This document shows, one piece after another, positions 16,003 to 25,675 of a DNA stretch of 64,000 nucleotides (position 1 is the first letter of the stretch; every line of letters starts with the position of its first letter). The stretch is from Syntrophomonas zehnderi OL-4 (lineage in GTDB: Bacteria > Bacillota > Syntrophomonadia > Syntrophomonadales > Syntrophomonadaceae): contig NZ_CGIH01000018.1 in NCBI RefSeq assembly GCF_000983115.1, positions 62,001 to 126,000 of the forward strand. Reading direction: 5' to 3'. Below the pieces are notes generated by a model. It was not told where the DNA came from. It did no database searches and saw nothing but the letters and a program-made list of their open reading frames with translations. The translations under genes were made by a program, and so were the position numbers.

Positions 16003-18025
16003 TAGCGGAATTCTGCACAATGATTTTAAAAATTACGGTTGGATCGCTGTTGTCTACCTCTTGGGACTGCTTCTGGCTATACCCTTAAAAATCATAATGC
16101 TGCACAGCCAGGCCCAAAATCCGGAGATTATTATTGGTTCCGCTCAATATTTAGGTATTTTTAAATTTGATTCCGCATTCCAGATTATGCTTTTTATACT
16201 TATACCGATTATGACCGGACTGTGGCTGTTTCGATACCTGCAAGAAAACAACCGCAACGATATGATACACGCCCTGCCGGTTAAAAGGGTAACGCTCTAT
16301 AATACCCATATTTTCTCCGGTATTGTTTTATTATCCCTGCCGCTTTTAATTACTGCCTTGGTCTCCTGGATCCTGGTGGCGGGAATGGGTATAGAATATA
16401 TTAGCGGCTGGCAAATATTAAGGTGGTTCGGAAGTAGCCTGCTTTTTAATCTGATTTTTTTCATGGTCACGGTAATTACCGGCATCTGCACTGGTATATC
16501 CACCCTGCAAGGTATATTAACACTCATTCTTCTGGTGCTGCCAACCGGACTCTTTGAGCTGCTGGTCGTTAACGCCCGATTTTTTTTCTATGGATTTACC
16601 CGGGACTTTTACTCCGCCAAAACCGTTTTTTCTCCTTTATTAAGAATGGGTGACCTCAGTTATGTACCTCTACAGGCAGGTGAAGTAGTCGCCTATCTTT
16701 TGACTATACTGATTTTATTTGTATTAGGCAGCTATCTCTACCAGCAGCGCCATCTGGAAAGGGCGGGCAGCGCTATCGCTTTTGACTGGTTGCGCCCGGT
16801 TTTCAAATACGGAGTAACGTTTTGTTTTATGTTATTATTGGGTGCATATTTCTATGATACCCAGCAAGCCAGTCTGACCTGGATGTATTTCGGCTATTTT
16901 CTAGGTTCCCTGCTGGCTTATTTCCTGGTTGAAATACTGCTTACCAAGTCGACCCGGGTGTGGCACAAGCAAGCCTTAAAAGGCTATGGAATCTACGTAT
17001 TGGTGATGCTTATTGTAATCGGCGGGCTAAATTTTGACTTTACCGGTTTTGAGCGCAGGCAGCCTGATCTGGCTAAAGTAGAGAGTATATACCTGGACAG
17101 ATCTTTTTACAATTTGCGGGAAGCAGACGTGAACCGCCGGGCATCTGTGCAAGAAACCGAACATGCATATTGGCTGAAACCGGTTCCATGTAATTTTAAA
17201 GATCAAACTAACCTGACCAATATCTACGCATTGCACCAAAAAATAATCGAAAACCGCGACCGGGATAGAAAACTTATCAATATCCCCTACCGACACTACC
17301 AACATTATGAAGAAGTTTGTCTGGTTTATAATATGAAAAACGGGCAGCACATCTACCGTCAATATGTACTGCCTAAGGATAAATACCGGGATCTGCTGAA
17401 ACCTATTTACGAATCCCCGGAAGCTAAGCTGCTGCAAAATGATATCTTCCGGATAGATACACAGCAGATTAAAACACTGGCTATTCATGGATACGATGTG
17501 AGTGATAAAGAAGTTTTTATATCAGATCCGCAATTAATAAAGCAAGCCGTAGCAATCTTAAAGAAAGAAATCCTTAAGCAAAGCTATGCTGATATGAACT
17601 CAAACAAGGTACCCTGGGCCGAAATCGCCCTGTTCAAAAACGATCAACAGCGCATTCACGTAGCCTGGCAGAAGTCTTTTTTGGAATTTGAACAATGGCT
17701 TATAGAAATAGATAAACGTGATCAGGCCCGAGTCATTGCCAATCAGGATATAGAATACGCAGTAGTTGAAAAAATACCCGCTGATAATGAAGCAGCCTGG
17801 AGAACGCTTGAGAGCAAGGATGAACGTCAGGCTATTCAAGAAATGGAAAAGAGACCGGGTACTCTAAAGATAACCGATACGGATAAACTGGAGATATGTC
17901 TTAATAATTATATTAATGTCTACCGGCCGGTTTACAACATCCGCTTTCTGCTTAAAAATGGTCAAACCTTATCCGGTGGTTTTTCCGAAAATGATGTGCC
18001 TGATTTTATAAAAGAGCATTTTTAG
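15977..18025 (+). CDS. ABC transporter permease with large extracytoplasmic domain
   Basis: A 682-residue membrane protein. About nine hydrophobic segments fill residues 20-400 (for example YGWIAVVYLLGLLLAIPLKI). The soluble C-terminal domain of about 280 residues follows a last membrane segment near GGLNFDF. ATG at 15977 lies within the end of the ATPase gene. The ORF could extend to 15866, but that segment is only the shadow of the ATPase. The layout resembles YtrC/DUF6449-type permeases linked to GntR regulators; the substrate is unknown. The operon is gntR-ATPase-permease. Confidence 0.85.
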   Translation: MKSKTSFINSGILHNDFKNYGWIAVVYLLGLLLAIPLKIIMLHSQAQNPEIIIGSAQYLGIFKFDSAFQIMLFILIPIMTGLWLFRYLQENNRNDMIHALPVKRVTLYNTHIFSGIVLLSLPLLITALVSWILVAGMGIEYISGWQILRWFGSSLLFNLIFFMVTVITGICTGISTLQGILTLILLVLPTGLFELLVVNARFFFYGFTRDFYSAKTVFSPLLRMGDLSYVPLQAGEVVAYLLTILILFVLGSYLYQQRHLERAGSAIAFDWLRPVFKYGVTFCFMLLLGAYFYDTQQASLTWMYFGYFLGSLLAYFLVEILLTKSTRVWHKQALKGYGIYVLVMLIVIGGLNFDFTGFERRQPDLAKVESIYLDRSFYNLREADVNRRASVQETEHAYWLKPVPCNFKDQTNLTNIYALHQKIIENRDRDRKLINIPYRHYQHYEEVCLVYNMKNGQHIYRQYVLPKDKYRDLLKPIYESPEAKLLQNDIFRIDTQQIKTLAIHGYDVSDKEVFISDPQLIKQAVAILKKEILKQSYADMNSNKVPWAEIALFKNDQQRIHVAWQKSFLEFEQWLIEIDKRDQARVIANQDIEYAVVEKIPADNEAAWRTLESKDERQAIQEMEKRPGTLKITDTDKLEICLNNYINVYRPVYNIRFLLKNGQTLSGGFSENDVPDFIKEHF

Positions 18026-18029
18026 ATCT

Positions 18030-18062
18030 AAAAAAACCCGGCACTCGATCTTGAGTGCCGGG
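18030..18062 (-). terminator. Intrinsic terminator between convergent permease and recQ genes
   Basis: A perfect 10-bp GC-rich stem CCCGGCACTC/GAGTGCCGGG with a 6-nt loop. On the minus strand it is followed by seven Ts, so it is a strong terminator for transcripts from recQ. On the plus strand, the permease side, the U-tract is poor (CATTGTT), but it could still pause RNA polymerase. Confidence 0.8.
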
Positions 18063-18174
18063 CATTGTTAGGGTTGCGATTTCATCGGAGCGACCAAAGG
18101 TCGCACCTACAAATTGCCGATTCTTTCGAGCATTCGATTATGCTGCTGATAACGTTTAATTAATTAAAGATAAT

Positions 18175-18291
18175 CCCCCTGCGGGGACTACTGATGCTCC
18201 CTAACGGTCACTATTAAGGCTGCCCCCTGCGGGGACTACTGATGCTCCCTAACGGTCACTATTAAGGCTGCCCCCTGCGGGGACTACTGAT
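18175..18291. repeat. 48-bp tandem repeat, 2.4 copies
   Basis: Two identical 48-bp units begin at 18175 and 18223 and a partial third begins at 18271. Each opens with CCCCCTGCGGGGACTACTGA, which contains the small hairpin CCCC-TG-CGGGG. The array lies in the recQ-permease convergent intergenic space. No coding role is visible. Confidence 0.9.
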
Positions 18292-18309
18292 ATGAACTTC
18301 GTTCATAAT

Positions 18310-18402
18310 TAAGGTTGCTGTGTAAATCTGTCTGATCTGTGCTATCTGTGTCTATTAGAACCGCGTGAATCCGCGGAAATCCGCGTTATCCGCGTCTATT
18401 AA
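18310..18402. repeat. Degenerate dispersed repeat (CTGTG/CCGCG type)
   Basis: A run of related short phrases: a CTGTG-rich part (ATCTGTC, ATCTGTGCTATCTGTG) then a CCGCG-rich part (CCGCGTGAATCCGCGG, CCGCGTTATCCGCG). Similar wording recurs near 27966-28020, 28066-28115, 28730-28797, 34146-34190, 36103-36155, 36306-36358 and 43357-43400, always between genes. It looks like a relic repeat family. Confidence 0.6.
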
Positions 18403-18404
18403 AC

Positions 18405-20174
18405 TCACTTGATATAGCCTTGAATAACCTCCAGGAACTGCTGGCCGTACTTTTTTAATTTGTTTTCGCCCACTCCAGGGATGTCCAGCATCTCTTCCTG
18501 ATCGCGGGGAACCCGGCAGCTCATTTCCTTTAAGGTACTGTCATGGAATATAACATATGGAGGCACCCCTTCCCGGCCAGCTATTTCTTTGCGGCGAATC
18601 CTGAGCAGGTCAAATAAATCGCTCTGCGGTGCAGCCGTTTCGGGCACCCGGGGCATCTTTACCAGAACCCTTTCCTTACCGCGCAGCACCGGGTTAGCTT
18701 TAGGCAGCAAGCGTATAACCGGATACTGTCCGCCGGTATTATATATGTATTCCTCCGCTTCGAGCAGATGCATGAGATCAACGATCGCCGGGATGTTCAT
18801 TTCGCTCATAATGCCATAGGTAGAAAGCCGGTCAAAGCCCAGATTTAAAATCCGTTTGTTTTTTGAACCCTTCAGCACACCGGCAACCAGATTCATCCCA
18901 TACTGTTCCTGCATACGCAGCATACAGGAGAAGATCTTTTGAGCTTCGATCGTAATATCGCGCACCTCGTATTCCTGTCCGCAATTAGCACAGTTGCCGC
19001 AGTGATTGGCCGCATCTTCTTCTCCAAAGTAATTTAAGATATACTGCTGCAGACAGCGGCTGCTATGACAGTAATCGATCATACTCTGCAGCTTTTTATA
19101 CTCTCCGCTTTTTCTGGCTTCGTCTAAATCGCTGTTCTCGATAAGGTACTTTTGGATCTGGACATCCCCCGGCGCATAAAGAAGAATACAATCTGCCTGT
19201 TCGCCATCCCGCCCGGCCCGTCCGGCTTCCTGGTAATAGGCTTCCAGATGGCGGGGCATATTGTGATGGATTACATAACGGACGTTGGATTTGTCAATAC
19301 CCAGACCAAAGGCATTGGTAGCCACAATAATCCTTGTCTCATCAAAGAGGAAATCTTCCTGGTTCTGCTGTCTTTCTTCATGGTTCATTCCGGCATGATA
19401 TCGACCCACCGAGTAGCCCTTGGAATGCAGGTGTTCATACAGGGCATCCACCTCTTTGCGGGTTGCCGCATAAATAATACCGGCCTGCTCGGGATGGGTG
19501 TCTATATAGCGGGTGATGAATTTGGTCTTGTCGACACCTTTGGCCGCCGACAGATGCAGGTTTTCCCTTTTAAAACCGGTTACGTAGATATCCGGGTTGG
19601 ACAGCTTAAGAAGTTTGATGATATCGTCCCGCACCTGCTGGGTAGCCGTGGCTGTAAATGCCGCCACGGTTGGACGTGATGGCAGATCCGCTATCCAGGG
19701 GGCAATTTGCAGATAGGAGGGACGGAAATCATGTCCCCACTGGGAAACGCAATGGGCTTCATCTATCGCTATCAAGGAAACCGGCAGGTTTCTAAGCAGA
19801 TTGGTAAAAACCTCTGAGGCCAGCCGTTCAGGAGCCACATATAAAATCTTGTAATGGCCCTGACTGGCTTCAACCAGACAACGCCGGACTTCCCCGGCCT
19901 CCATACTGCTGTTGAGGCAGGCCGCAGTAATGCCCAGCTCATTTAAGGCGTCCACTTGATCTTTCATTAAGGCGATCAGGGGTGAAATAACCAGGCTTAA
20001 TCCCGGCTGCAGTAAGGCTGGCAACTGATAACAGATTGACTTGCCTCCCCCGGTAGGCATGATGCCTAAGGTGTCCTGCCCGGCCAGAATGCTATCTATA
20101 ATATCTGACTGCCCGGTTTTAAAGCTGTTATAACCAAAATATCTTTTTAAAGCTGACTGTATATCATAATTCAT
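18405..20174 (-). CDS. recQ: ATP-dependent DNA helicase RecQ
   Basis: A 589-residue 3'-5' helicase for recombination repair. Walker A TGGGKS (residues 41-46), DEAH box followed by CVSQWGHDFRPSY, and motif VI (QEAGRAGRDG) are present. So are the four zinc-site cysteines (CLQQ...C..C..C, about residues 370-397) and the RQC winged-helix region. A shortened HRDC domain ends the protein (LDIPGVGENKLKKYG). The length is typical for Firmicutes. ATG at 20174 has GGGAG 7 nt upstream. It stands downstream of nrdDG on the same strand but 102 bp away. Confidence 0.96.
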   Translation of the reverse strand: MNYDIQSALKRYFGYNSFKTGQSDIIDSILAGQDTLGIMPTGGGKSICYQLPALLQPGLSLVISPLIALMKDQVDALNELGITAACLNSSMEAGEVRRCLVEASQGHYKILYVAPERLASEVFTNLLRNLPVSLIAIDEAHCVSQWGHDFRPSYLQIAPWIADLPSRPTVAAFTATATQQVRDDIIKLLKLSNPDIYVTGFKRENLHLSAAKGVDKTKFITRYIDTHPEQAGIIYAATRKEVDALYEHLHSKGYSVGRYHAGMNHEERQQNQEDFLFDETRIIVATNAFGLGIDKSNVRYVIHHNMPRHLEAYYQEAGRAGRDGEQADCILLYAPGDVQIQKYLIENSDLDEARKSGEYKKLQSMIDYCHSSRCLQQYILNYFGEEDAANHCGNCANCGQEYEVRDITIEAQKIFSCMLRMQEQYGMNLVAGVLKGSKNKRILNLGFDRLSTYGIMSEMNIPAIVDLMHLLEAEEYIYNTGGQYPVIRLLPKANPVLRGKERVLVKMPRVPETAAPQSDLFDLLRIRRKEIAGREGVPPYVIFHDSTLKEMSCRVPRDQEEMLDIPGVGENKLKKYGQQFLEVIQGYIK

Positions 20175-20276
20175 GGTACTTCTCCCTTAAAAACGGTCGT
20201 CTGGCCCGCAGCCCGCCAGTGTCTTAGGATTTTAGCCATATTAAGCCTTGGCAACCGTTTACAAGGCGGGTTCTTG

Positions 20277-20993
20277 CTAAATATTTACCACCCGAACTTC
20301 ATGGACATAGGCTCGACATAATTCAGCCATATCCTCCATTTCCCCTTTGCTGAAAGGTACGATCTCTCCGTAACTGGGATCCAGGGTTACCCGAGGGTTA
20401 AACTGCTGCAGAGTATATCTATCAGCACCCTTGATATAGCGGGCCATTTCTTCAACATCTCCGGGTGTATGCAGGAGCGGTATTAAGGTAGAACGAAATT
20501 CCACTTTAATATCGCTTAGATTATTAAGCAGATGGATGGAGTTTCTGATTTGGAAAAAATCATGGCTGGACAAACGTCCGCAGGCCCTAAGGTAGCTCTT
20601 GAATTCCACCGGAGCCTTGATATCCATGGCTACATAATCCAAAAGACCCTCCCGCAGTAATCTTTCCACCATTACAGCATTGGTGCCGTTGGTATCGAGT
20701 TTGACCAGATAACCCAGGGATTTAATCCTTTTTATGGCCTCGGGCAGTTCCTCATTAAGGGTTGGCTCGCCTCCGCTGATAACCACAGCATCAAGAAAGC
20801 CCTGGCGTTCCTTTAAAAAACGCAGGACTTCTTCTAATCCAGTCAGAGCCGCACCATCATTTTTGGTTTTTATCAGCAGTTGGGGATTATGACAAAAAGG
20901 GCAGCGCATATTGCAGCCCCGGGTGAAAAGAACGGCCGCTATTTCACCCGGGTAATCAACCAGACTTTGTTTTATTATTCCGCCAAAATTCAT
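20277..20993 (-). CDS. nrdG: Anaerobic ribonucleotide reductase activating protein (radical SAM)
   Basis: A 238-residue radical SAM activase that generates the glycyl radical on NrdD. The CxxxCxxC cluster motif is at residues 29-36 (CNMRCPFC), followed by HNP and the SAM-binding GGEPT. The protein is longer than enterobacterial NrdG and closer to the clostridial NrdG/PflA-like subgroup. It lies 1 nt downstream of nrdD, so expression is coupled. The 4Fe-4S enzyme is oxygen-sensitive, which fits an anaerobe. Confidence 0.95.
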   Translation of the reverse strand: MNFGGIIKQSLVDYPGEIAAVLFTRGCNMRCPFCHNPQLLIKTKNDGAALTGLEEVLRFLKERQGFLDAVVISGGEPTLNEELPEAIKRIKSLGYLVKLDTNGTNAVMVERLLREGLLDYVAMDIKAPVEFKSYLRACGRLSSHDFFQIRNSIHLLNNLSDIKVEFRSTLIPLLHTPGDVEEMARYIKGADRYTLQQFNPRVTLDPSYGEIVPFSKGEMEDMAELCRAYVHEVRVVNI

Positions 20994-20994
20994 A

Positions 20995-23112
20995 TTAATT
21001 TATCGCCTTGTCAAATACACTTCTTTCTTTGAACTCTTCCTGTTTGCCGGCATTCCATTGGTCAATGGGGCGAAGATACCCTACCACCCGTGAATAGACT
21101 TCGCAGACCGTCTGTTTGCCTTCGGCTTCACAAATGGGACAGCTATGATGTTGTCCGCTTATATAGCCATGGCTGGGACAGATACTAAAGGTCGGAGTAA
21201 CCGTGAAATACGGTAGTTTAAACTGCTCACACACCTTAAACACCAGTTTTTTAACGGATGTTATAGAGGATATGGATTCACCCAGGAATATATGGAAGGT
21301 CGTTCCTCCCGTATAGCGGGTCTGCAGTTCATCCTGGATCAGCAAGGCCTCAAAAAGATCATCGGTGTAGTTTACCGGCAACTGGGTGGAATTCGTGTAA
21401 TAAGGCTCGGCTCCTTTTTTATAATCAGCTTCATTGGCAACGATGATCTGGGGATAGGTCTCCTTGTCCTTGCGGGCAATCCCATAAGAAACGCCCTCAG
21501 CCGGAGTGGCCTCCAGATTATAGATGTTGCCGCTTTCCTCCTGGTATTGACTGAGTCTCTCCCGCATAAAATCCATTACTTCCTTGGTGAAAGCTATCCC
21601 CGCAGGACTGGCCAGATCCTGTCCCAAAAAGTTCAGGCAGGACTCATTCATTCCTACCATGCCGATGGTGGAGAAATGATTCTTCCAATACTGGCCAAAT
21701 CCAGCTTTTACATTGCGCAGATAGAATTGCGAGTAGGGATAAAGCCCTGATTCCGTTAGATTCTCCAATACCTTGCGTTTTATTTCCAGGCTATCGCGGG
21801 CTACATCCATGACTTCAGCCAAACGCTCAAAATATTCTTGCTTGCTTGAGGACAGATATCCCAGACGGCTCATATTGATGGTGACTACGCCGATAGAGCC
21901 GGTCAGGGGATTGGCTCCAAACAAGCCGCCGCCGCGTTTTCTTAATTCCCGGTTATCCAGGCGCAGCCGGCAACACATGCTGCGGGCATCTTCCGGACTC
22001 ATATCGGAATTGATAAAGTTGGAGAAGTTTGGGATGCCATATTTGGCGGTTATTTCCCAAATTTTATCGTAGTTGGGATTGTCCCAATCAAAATCTTTCG
22101 TAATATTATAGGTGGGGATCGGGAAGGTAAAGACCCGCTCCTCGCAGTCCCCCTCCATCATGACCTCAGCAAAGGCCTGATTGAAGATATCCATTTCCGC
22201 CTGAAACTCCCCGTAAGTCGCATCCATATATTTACCACCGATTATTACCGGCTCATCCTTCATAAACTCCGGTACCTTAAGATCCAAAGTTACATTTGTA
22301 AAAGGTGTTTGGAACCCAACCCTAGTGGGGACGTTCATGTTGAATACGAATTCCTGCAGCCCCTGTTTGACCTGTTTATAATCTAAATTATCATAACGAA
22401 TAAAGGGGGCCAGGAGGGTATCAAAATTGGAAAATGCCTGCGCACCGGCTGCTTCACCCTGGAGGGTGAAGAAAAAGTTAACGATCTGTCCCAGGATAGA
22501 ACGAAAATGTTTAGCCGGGCCGCTGGCGACTTTGCCGCGCACGCCTTTAAAACCTTCTAAGAGAAGATCCCGTATATCCCAGCCCACACAATAAACACCT
22601 AATATCCCCAGATCGTGAATGTGAAAATCTCCGCTGCTCTGCATGGCTTTCATTTGCGGGGTATAAATCTGATCCAGCCAATACTGGGATACTATTACGG
22701 ATGATAAATGGAAATTCATCCCCTGCAAGGAGTAGGTCATATTTGAATTTTCTTTGATTCTCCAATCGTTGCGTTCCAGATAGTTGGTAATTATTTGGTT
22801 GTTAAAAAGAAGCTGATCGACCTGGCGCAGATCCTCATGCTGCTTGCGGTAGAGTATATAGGCTTTGGCCGTCTTATAGTGGCCGTTTTTAACCAATACC
22901 TTCTCGACCAGATCCTGTATGCTTTCCACGGTAGCTATCTCATCATCATCTACATATTGGGCAATTTCAACTACTTTATCGGCTAATTCCTGGGCGGTCT
23001 GATAATCCTTGCCGCCTACCGCCTTGGCTGCCTTGTAAATGGCCTGAGCAATCTTCTCTTTTTCAAAATCGACGATCCGGCCATCCCTTTTTTTAATCCT
23101 GCTGATATCCAC
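20995..23112 (-). CDS. nrdD: Anaerobic ribonucleoside-triphosphate reductase
   Basis: This 705-residue class III ribonucleotide reductase makes deoxynucleotides without oxygen. It has an N-terminal ATP-cone (KRDGRIVDFEKEKI onward), a C-terminal zinc site (CPSHG...CPIC), and the glycyl-radical motif RVVGYL with Gly about 678, close to the end. The start is GTG at 23112, 6 nt after AGGAGG; the earlier ATG at 23118 touches that site, and 23157 has none. Two NrdR-like boxes lie just upstream. nrdG follows after 1 nt. Confidence 0.96.
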   Translation of the reverse strand: MDISRIKKRDGRIVDFEKEKIAQAIYKAAKAVGGKDYQTAQELADKVVEIAQYVDDDEIATVESIQDLVEKVLVKNGHYKTAKAYILYRKQHEDLRQVDQLLFNNQIITNYLERNDWRIKENSNMTYSLQGMNFHLSSVIVSQYWLDQIYTPQMKAMQSSGDFHIHDLGILGVYCVGWDIRDLLLEGFKGVRGKVASGPAKHFRSILGQIVNFFFTLQGEAAGAQAFSNFDTLLAPFIRYDNLDYKQVKQGLQEFVFNMNVPTRVGFQTPFTNVTLDLKVPEFMKDEPVIIGGKYMDATYGEFQAEMDIFNQAFAEVMMEGDCEERVFTFPIPTYNITKDFDWDNPNYDKIWEITAKYGIPNFSNFINSDMSPEDARSMCCRLRLDNRELRKRGGGLFGANPLTGSIGVVTINMSRLGYLSSSKQEYFERLAEVMDVARDSLEIKRKVLENLTESGLYPYSQFYLRNVKAGFGQYWKNHFSTIGMVGMNESCLNFLGQDLASPAGIAFTKEVMDFMRERLSQYQEESGNIYNLEATPAEGVSYGIARKDKETYPQIIVANEADYKKGAEPYYTNSTQLPVNYTDDLFEALLIQDELQTRYTGGTTFHIFLGESISSITSVKKLVFKVCEQFKLPYFTVTPTFSICPSHGYISGQHHSCPICEAEGKQTVCEVYSRVVGYLRPIDQWNAGKQEEFKERSVFDKAIN

Positions 23113-23123
23113 AAGCATCCTCC

Positions 23124-23192
23124 TTAATAAAGCTTCATACCACAACATATATGGCATCTAAAAACTAGAACCACTATATGATGTATTTTCAT
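23124..23192 (-). CDS. Possible 22-codon leader peptide upstream of nrdD
   Basis: ATG at 23192 lies 3 nt after a perfect AAGGAGG (23196-23202 region), and the frame runs 22 codons to a TAA that overlaps the nrdD Shine-Dalgarno (TAAGGAGG). The peptide includes RCHICCGM, with three cysteines and a histidine. The short SD spacing and the fact that both NrdR boxes lie inside the frame make its status uncertain, but the stop-on-RBS arrangement is what a translated leader would show. Confidence 0.35.
   Translation of the reverse strand: MKIHHIVVLVFRCHICCGMKLY
23140..23186 (-). promoter_or_regulatory. Paired NrdR-like boxes upstream of nrdD
   Basis: Compared with the NrdR consensus (ACACWATATATWGTGT), the minus-strand sites 23140-23155 (GCCATATATGTTGTGG) and 23171-23186 (ATACATCATATAGTGG) match at 11 and 12 of 16 positions. 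They are separated by 15 bp, 31 bp start to start, as for known NrdR operators, which are paired on one face of the helix. NrdR represses ribonucleotide reductase genes when dATP is high. The matches were counted by eye. Confidence 0.6.
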
Positions 23193-23321
23193 TATCCTCC
23201 TTGCGCGGGACAGACGCAAGTACCTATTTTATTCCCCTTCAGAAAATTAAGTACAATAATATGCAATTTTGTTTATATTTTATTAAAATTCGTTTGTATT
23301 CGTTTAAAATCGCACACAAGT

Positions 23322-23355
23322 AGAGCAGAGTAAGGATTGTTATCCCCTCTGCTCT
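23322..23355 (-). terminator. Terminator-like hairpin after argG
   Basis: AGAGCAGAG (23322-23330) pairs with CTCTGCTCT (23347-23355) across a 16-nt loop, about 70 bp beyond the argG stop. The U-tract is on the plus side (ATTTTG), so efficiency for argG is uncertain. Confidence 0.4.
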
Positions 23356-23420
23356 ATTTTGCTCATTTATTTTGCTGCTTATCTCCTGTTACGGCATTAC
23401 GCTTCTACATGACCTAATGC

Positions 23421-24629
23421 CTACTTGTCTGCGCCTATTTTCCTGTTTAACATGGCCTGCACCTTAAGGGGGATTCCAAAGAGGTTGATAAAGCCTTCGG
23501 CATCTTTGTGGCTGTAAATATCATCTCCGCCAAAGGTAGCCAGATCCTCCAGGTATAACGAATAAGGTGATTCAGAAGCTACGGCCTCGCAGCTGCCTTT
23601 ATACAGCTTTACCCGCACTTTGCCGGTAACGGTTTTTTGGGTCTCATCCACAAAGGCATCCATAGCTTCGCGCAGCTTGGTAAACCAGTTGCCATCATAA
23701 ACCAACTCAGCATATTTGAGCGCCATTTGCTCTTTAAACTGCAGGGTTCGGCGATCCAAGGTCAAACGTTCCAGTTCTTCGTGGGCAGCATACAGGATAG
23801 TGCCTCCAGGTGTTTCGTAAACACCGCGGGATTTCATCCCCACCAGGCGATTTTCCACCAGTGAAGTGATCCCTACCCCGTTGGCTCCACCCAAGCGGTT
23901 AAGCTCGGTAAGCAGCTGTATAGGCCCCATTTTTTGGCTGTTTATGGCCACGGGAATCCCTTGCTCAAAGCCTATTTCTACATAACAGGGCTTATCCGGG
24001 GCTTCCTCCGGGGGAACGGTTAAGACATACAGATTGTTTTGAGCCTCATGGGCCGGATCTTCCAAATCCCCGCCTTCATGGGATATGTGCCAGATGTTGC
24101 GATCCCGGCTGTAGATCTTCTCTTTGCTGACCGGCACTTCAATACCATGAGCACGGGCATAATCAATGGCATCTTCCCGGGATTTGATATCCCATTCCCG
24201 CCAGGGGGCGATGATTTTTAAATAAGGATTAAAGGCTTTGACCCCTAACTCAAAGCGCACCTGGTCATTGCCTTTGCCGGTAGCTCCGTGGCAAATGGCC
24301 ACTGCTCCCTCTTTTTCAGCAATCTCGACCATTTTTTTAGCCATGAGCGGACGGGCAAACGAAGTACCCAGGAGATATTTTTTCTCATAAACGGCCCCGG
24401 CTTTTAATACTTTAAATATATAATCGGTAATAAATTCTTCGGTCAAATCCTCGATATATATCTTGGAGGCTCCTGATTTTAGCGCTTTCTCCCGCACCGG
24501 CTCCAGTTCATCCCCCTGCCCCACATCAGCGCAAAAGGCAATCACTTCATAATCATAGTTCTCTTTCAGCCAAGGGATAATGATCGAAGTATCAAGTCCC
24601 CCTGAATACGCAAGTATTACTTTATCCAT
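23421..24629 (-). CDS. argG: Argininosuccinate synthase
   Basis: A 402-residue enzyme joining citrulline and aspartate with ATP hydrolysis to AMP. The N-terminal PP-loop (AYSGGLDTS, residues 8-16), the [15 protein letters not shown] segment and the signature around GRNIWHIS (here [18 protein letters not shown]) are intact and length is standard. It is the last gene of the argCJBDFG run. The partner argH is 9 kb away. Confidence 0.97.
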   Translation of the reverse strand: MDKVILAYSGGLDTSIIIPWLKENYDYEVIAFCADVGQGDELEPVREKALKSGASKIYIEDLTEEFITDYIFKVLKAGAVYEKKYLLGTSFARPLMAKKMVEIAEKEGAVAICHGATGKGNDQVRFELGVKAFNPYLKIIAPWREWDIKSREDAIDYARAHGIEVPVSKEKIYSRDRNIWHISHEGGDLEDPAHEAQNNLYVLTVPPEEAPDKPCYVEIGFEQGIPVAINSQKMGPIQLLTELNRLGGANGVGITSLVENRLVGMKSRGVYETPGGTILYAAHEELERLTLDRRTLQFKEQMALKYAELVYDGNWFTKLREAMDAFVDETQKTVTGKVRVKLYKGSCEAVASESPYSLYLEDLATFGGDDIYSHKDAEGFINLFGIPLKVQAMLNRKIGADK

Positions 24630-24676
24630 TTGCTAATTTTCTCCTTAATTAGCCCCCACAGGCGCTTTTTAATCTA

Positions 24677-25618
24677 CTACATCACCAATGCCATGATAGC
24701 TTTGTGGGCATGCAGCCGGTTTTCGGCTTCATCAAATACGACCGACTGCGGTCCATCCATTACTGCATCACTTATTTCCTTGCCGCGCTTAGCCGGCAGG
24801 CAGTGCATTACAATGGCCTCTTTATGTGCATGGCTCATGAGTTCTTGATTAACCTGGTATTTTAGAAAGTTTTGCTCCTTTTGATCTGCCTCATTTTCCT
24901 GCCCCATACTGGCCCAGACATCAGTGTATACTACATCGGCCTGGCTGACCGCTTCTACCGGATCTTCCACAACCCGCAGCTTGGCCCCGGTTGCCTGGGC
25001 ATCCGCCTGGGCTTTACGCAATATGTTAGCATCCGGTTCATAGCCTAAAGGACTCGCAACAACCACATCCATACCGGTTTTGGCACCACCAAAAAGCAGA
25101 CTGTGGGCGACATTGTTCCCATCTCCTACATAGGCAAGTTTAATCCCCTTAAGGCTGCCCTTGTGCTCGATGATAGTCATCATATCACCGATAACCTGGG
25201 TGGGATGCAGTAAATCGGTCAATCCATTGATAATGGGAATAGATGCAAAATGAGCCAGTTCTAGCACCTCATCGTGGGAAAAGGTGCGAATCATGATTCC
25301 ATCCAGCATCCGTTCCAATACCAGGGCGGTATCTTGGATAGTCTCGCCTCGCCCTAACTGAATATCCCGCGGACTTAAGAAAAGTGCGTGCCCGCCTAAT
25401 TGGTACATTCCCACCTCAAAAGCTACCCTGGTTCGGGTGGAGCTTTTTTGAAAGATCATTCCCAATGTCTTGCCCTTGAGAATTGGATGAGGAATTCCTT
25501 GCTGCTGGGCTTTTTTTAACTGCAAACCCGTTTTAAGCATCAGATCAATTTCGGCTGCCGTAAAATCATGTATGCTTATAAAATCCCGTCCCTTTAATGA
25601 TTGATTAACCTCCACCAT
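24677..25618 (-). CDS. argF: Ornithine carbamoyltransferase
   Basis: A 313-residue enzyme making citrulline from ornithine and carbamoyl phosphate. The carbamoyl-phosphate motif STRTR (in FQKSSTRTRVAFE), the HPTQ segment (LLHPTQVIGD) and the ornithine/catalytic HCLPA loop (MHCLPAKRG) are present. Starts at ATG 25618 with an AGGAG site; argG follows 47 bp downstream. An anabolic role is inferred from the arg cluster; a catabolic arcB would be expected with arcA or arcC, which are absent. Confidence 0.96.
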   Translation of the reverse strand: MVEVNQSLKGRDFISIHDFTAAEIDLMLKTGLQLKKAQQQGIPHPILKGKTLGMIFQKSSTRTRVAFEVGMYQLGGHALFLSPRDIQLGRGETIQDTALVLERMLDGIMIRTFSHDEVLELAHFASIPIINGLTDLLHPTQVIGDMMTIIEHKGSLKGIKLAYVGDGNNVAHSLLFGGAKTGMDVVVASPLGYEPDANILRKAQADAQATGAKLRVVEDPVEAVSQADVVYTDVWASMGQENEADQKEQNFLKYQVNQELMSHAHKEAIVMHCLPAKRGKEISDAVMDGPQSVVFDEAENRLHAHKAIMALVM

Positions 25619-25675
25619 AACACTCCTCTTTTATTAAATTTTTATGACCACCCGGTTCTATTGAGCAAGGGGGAT

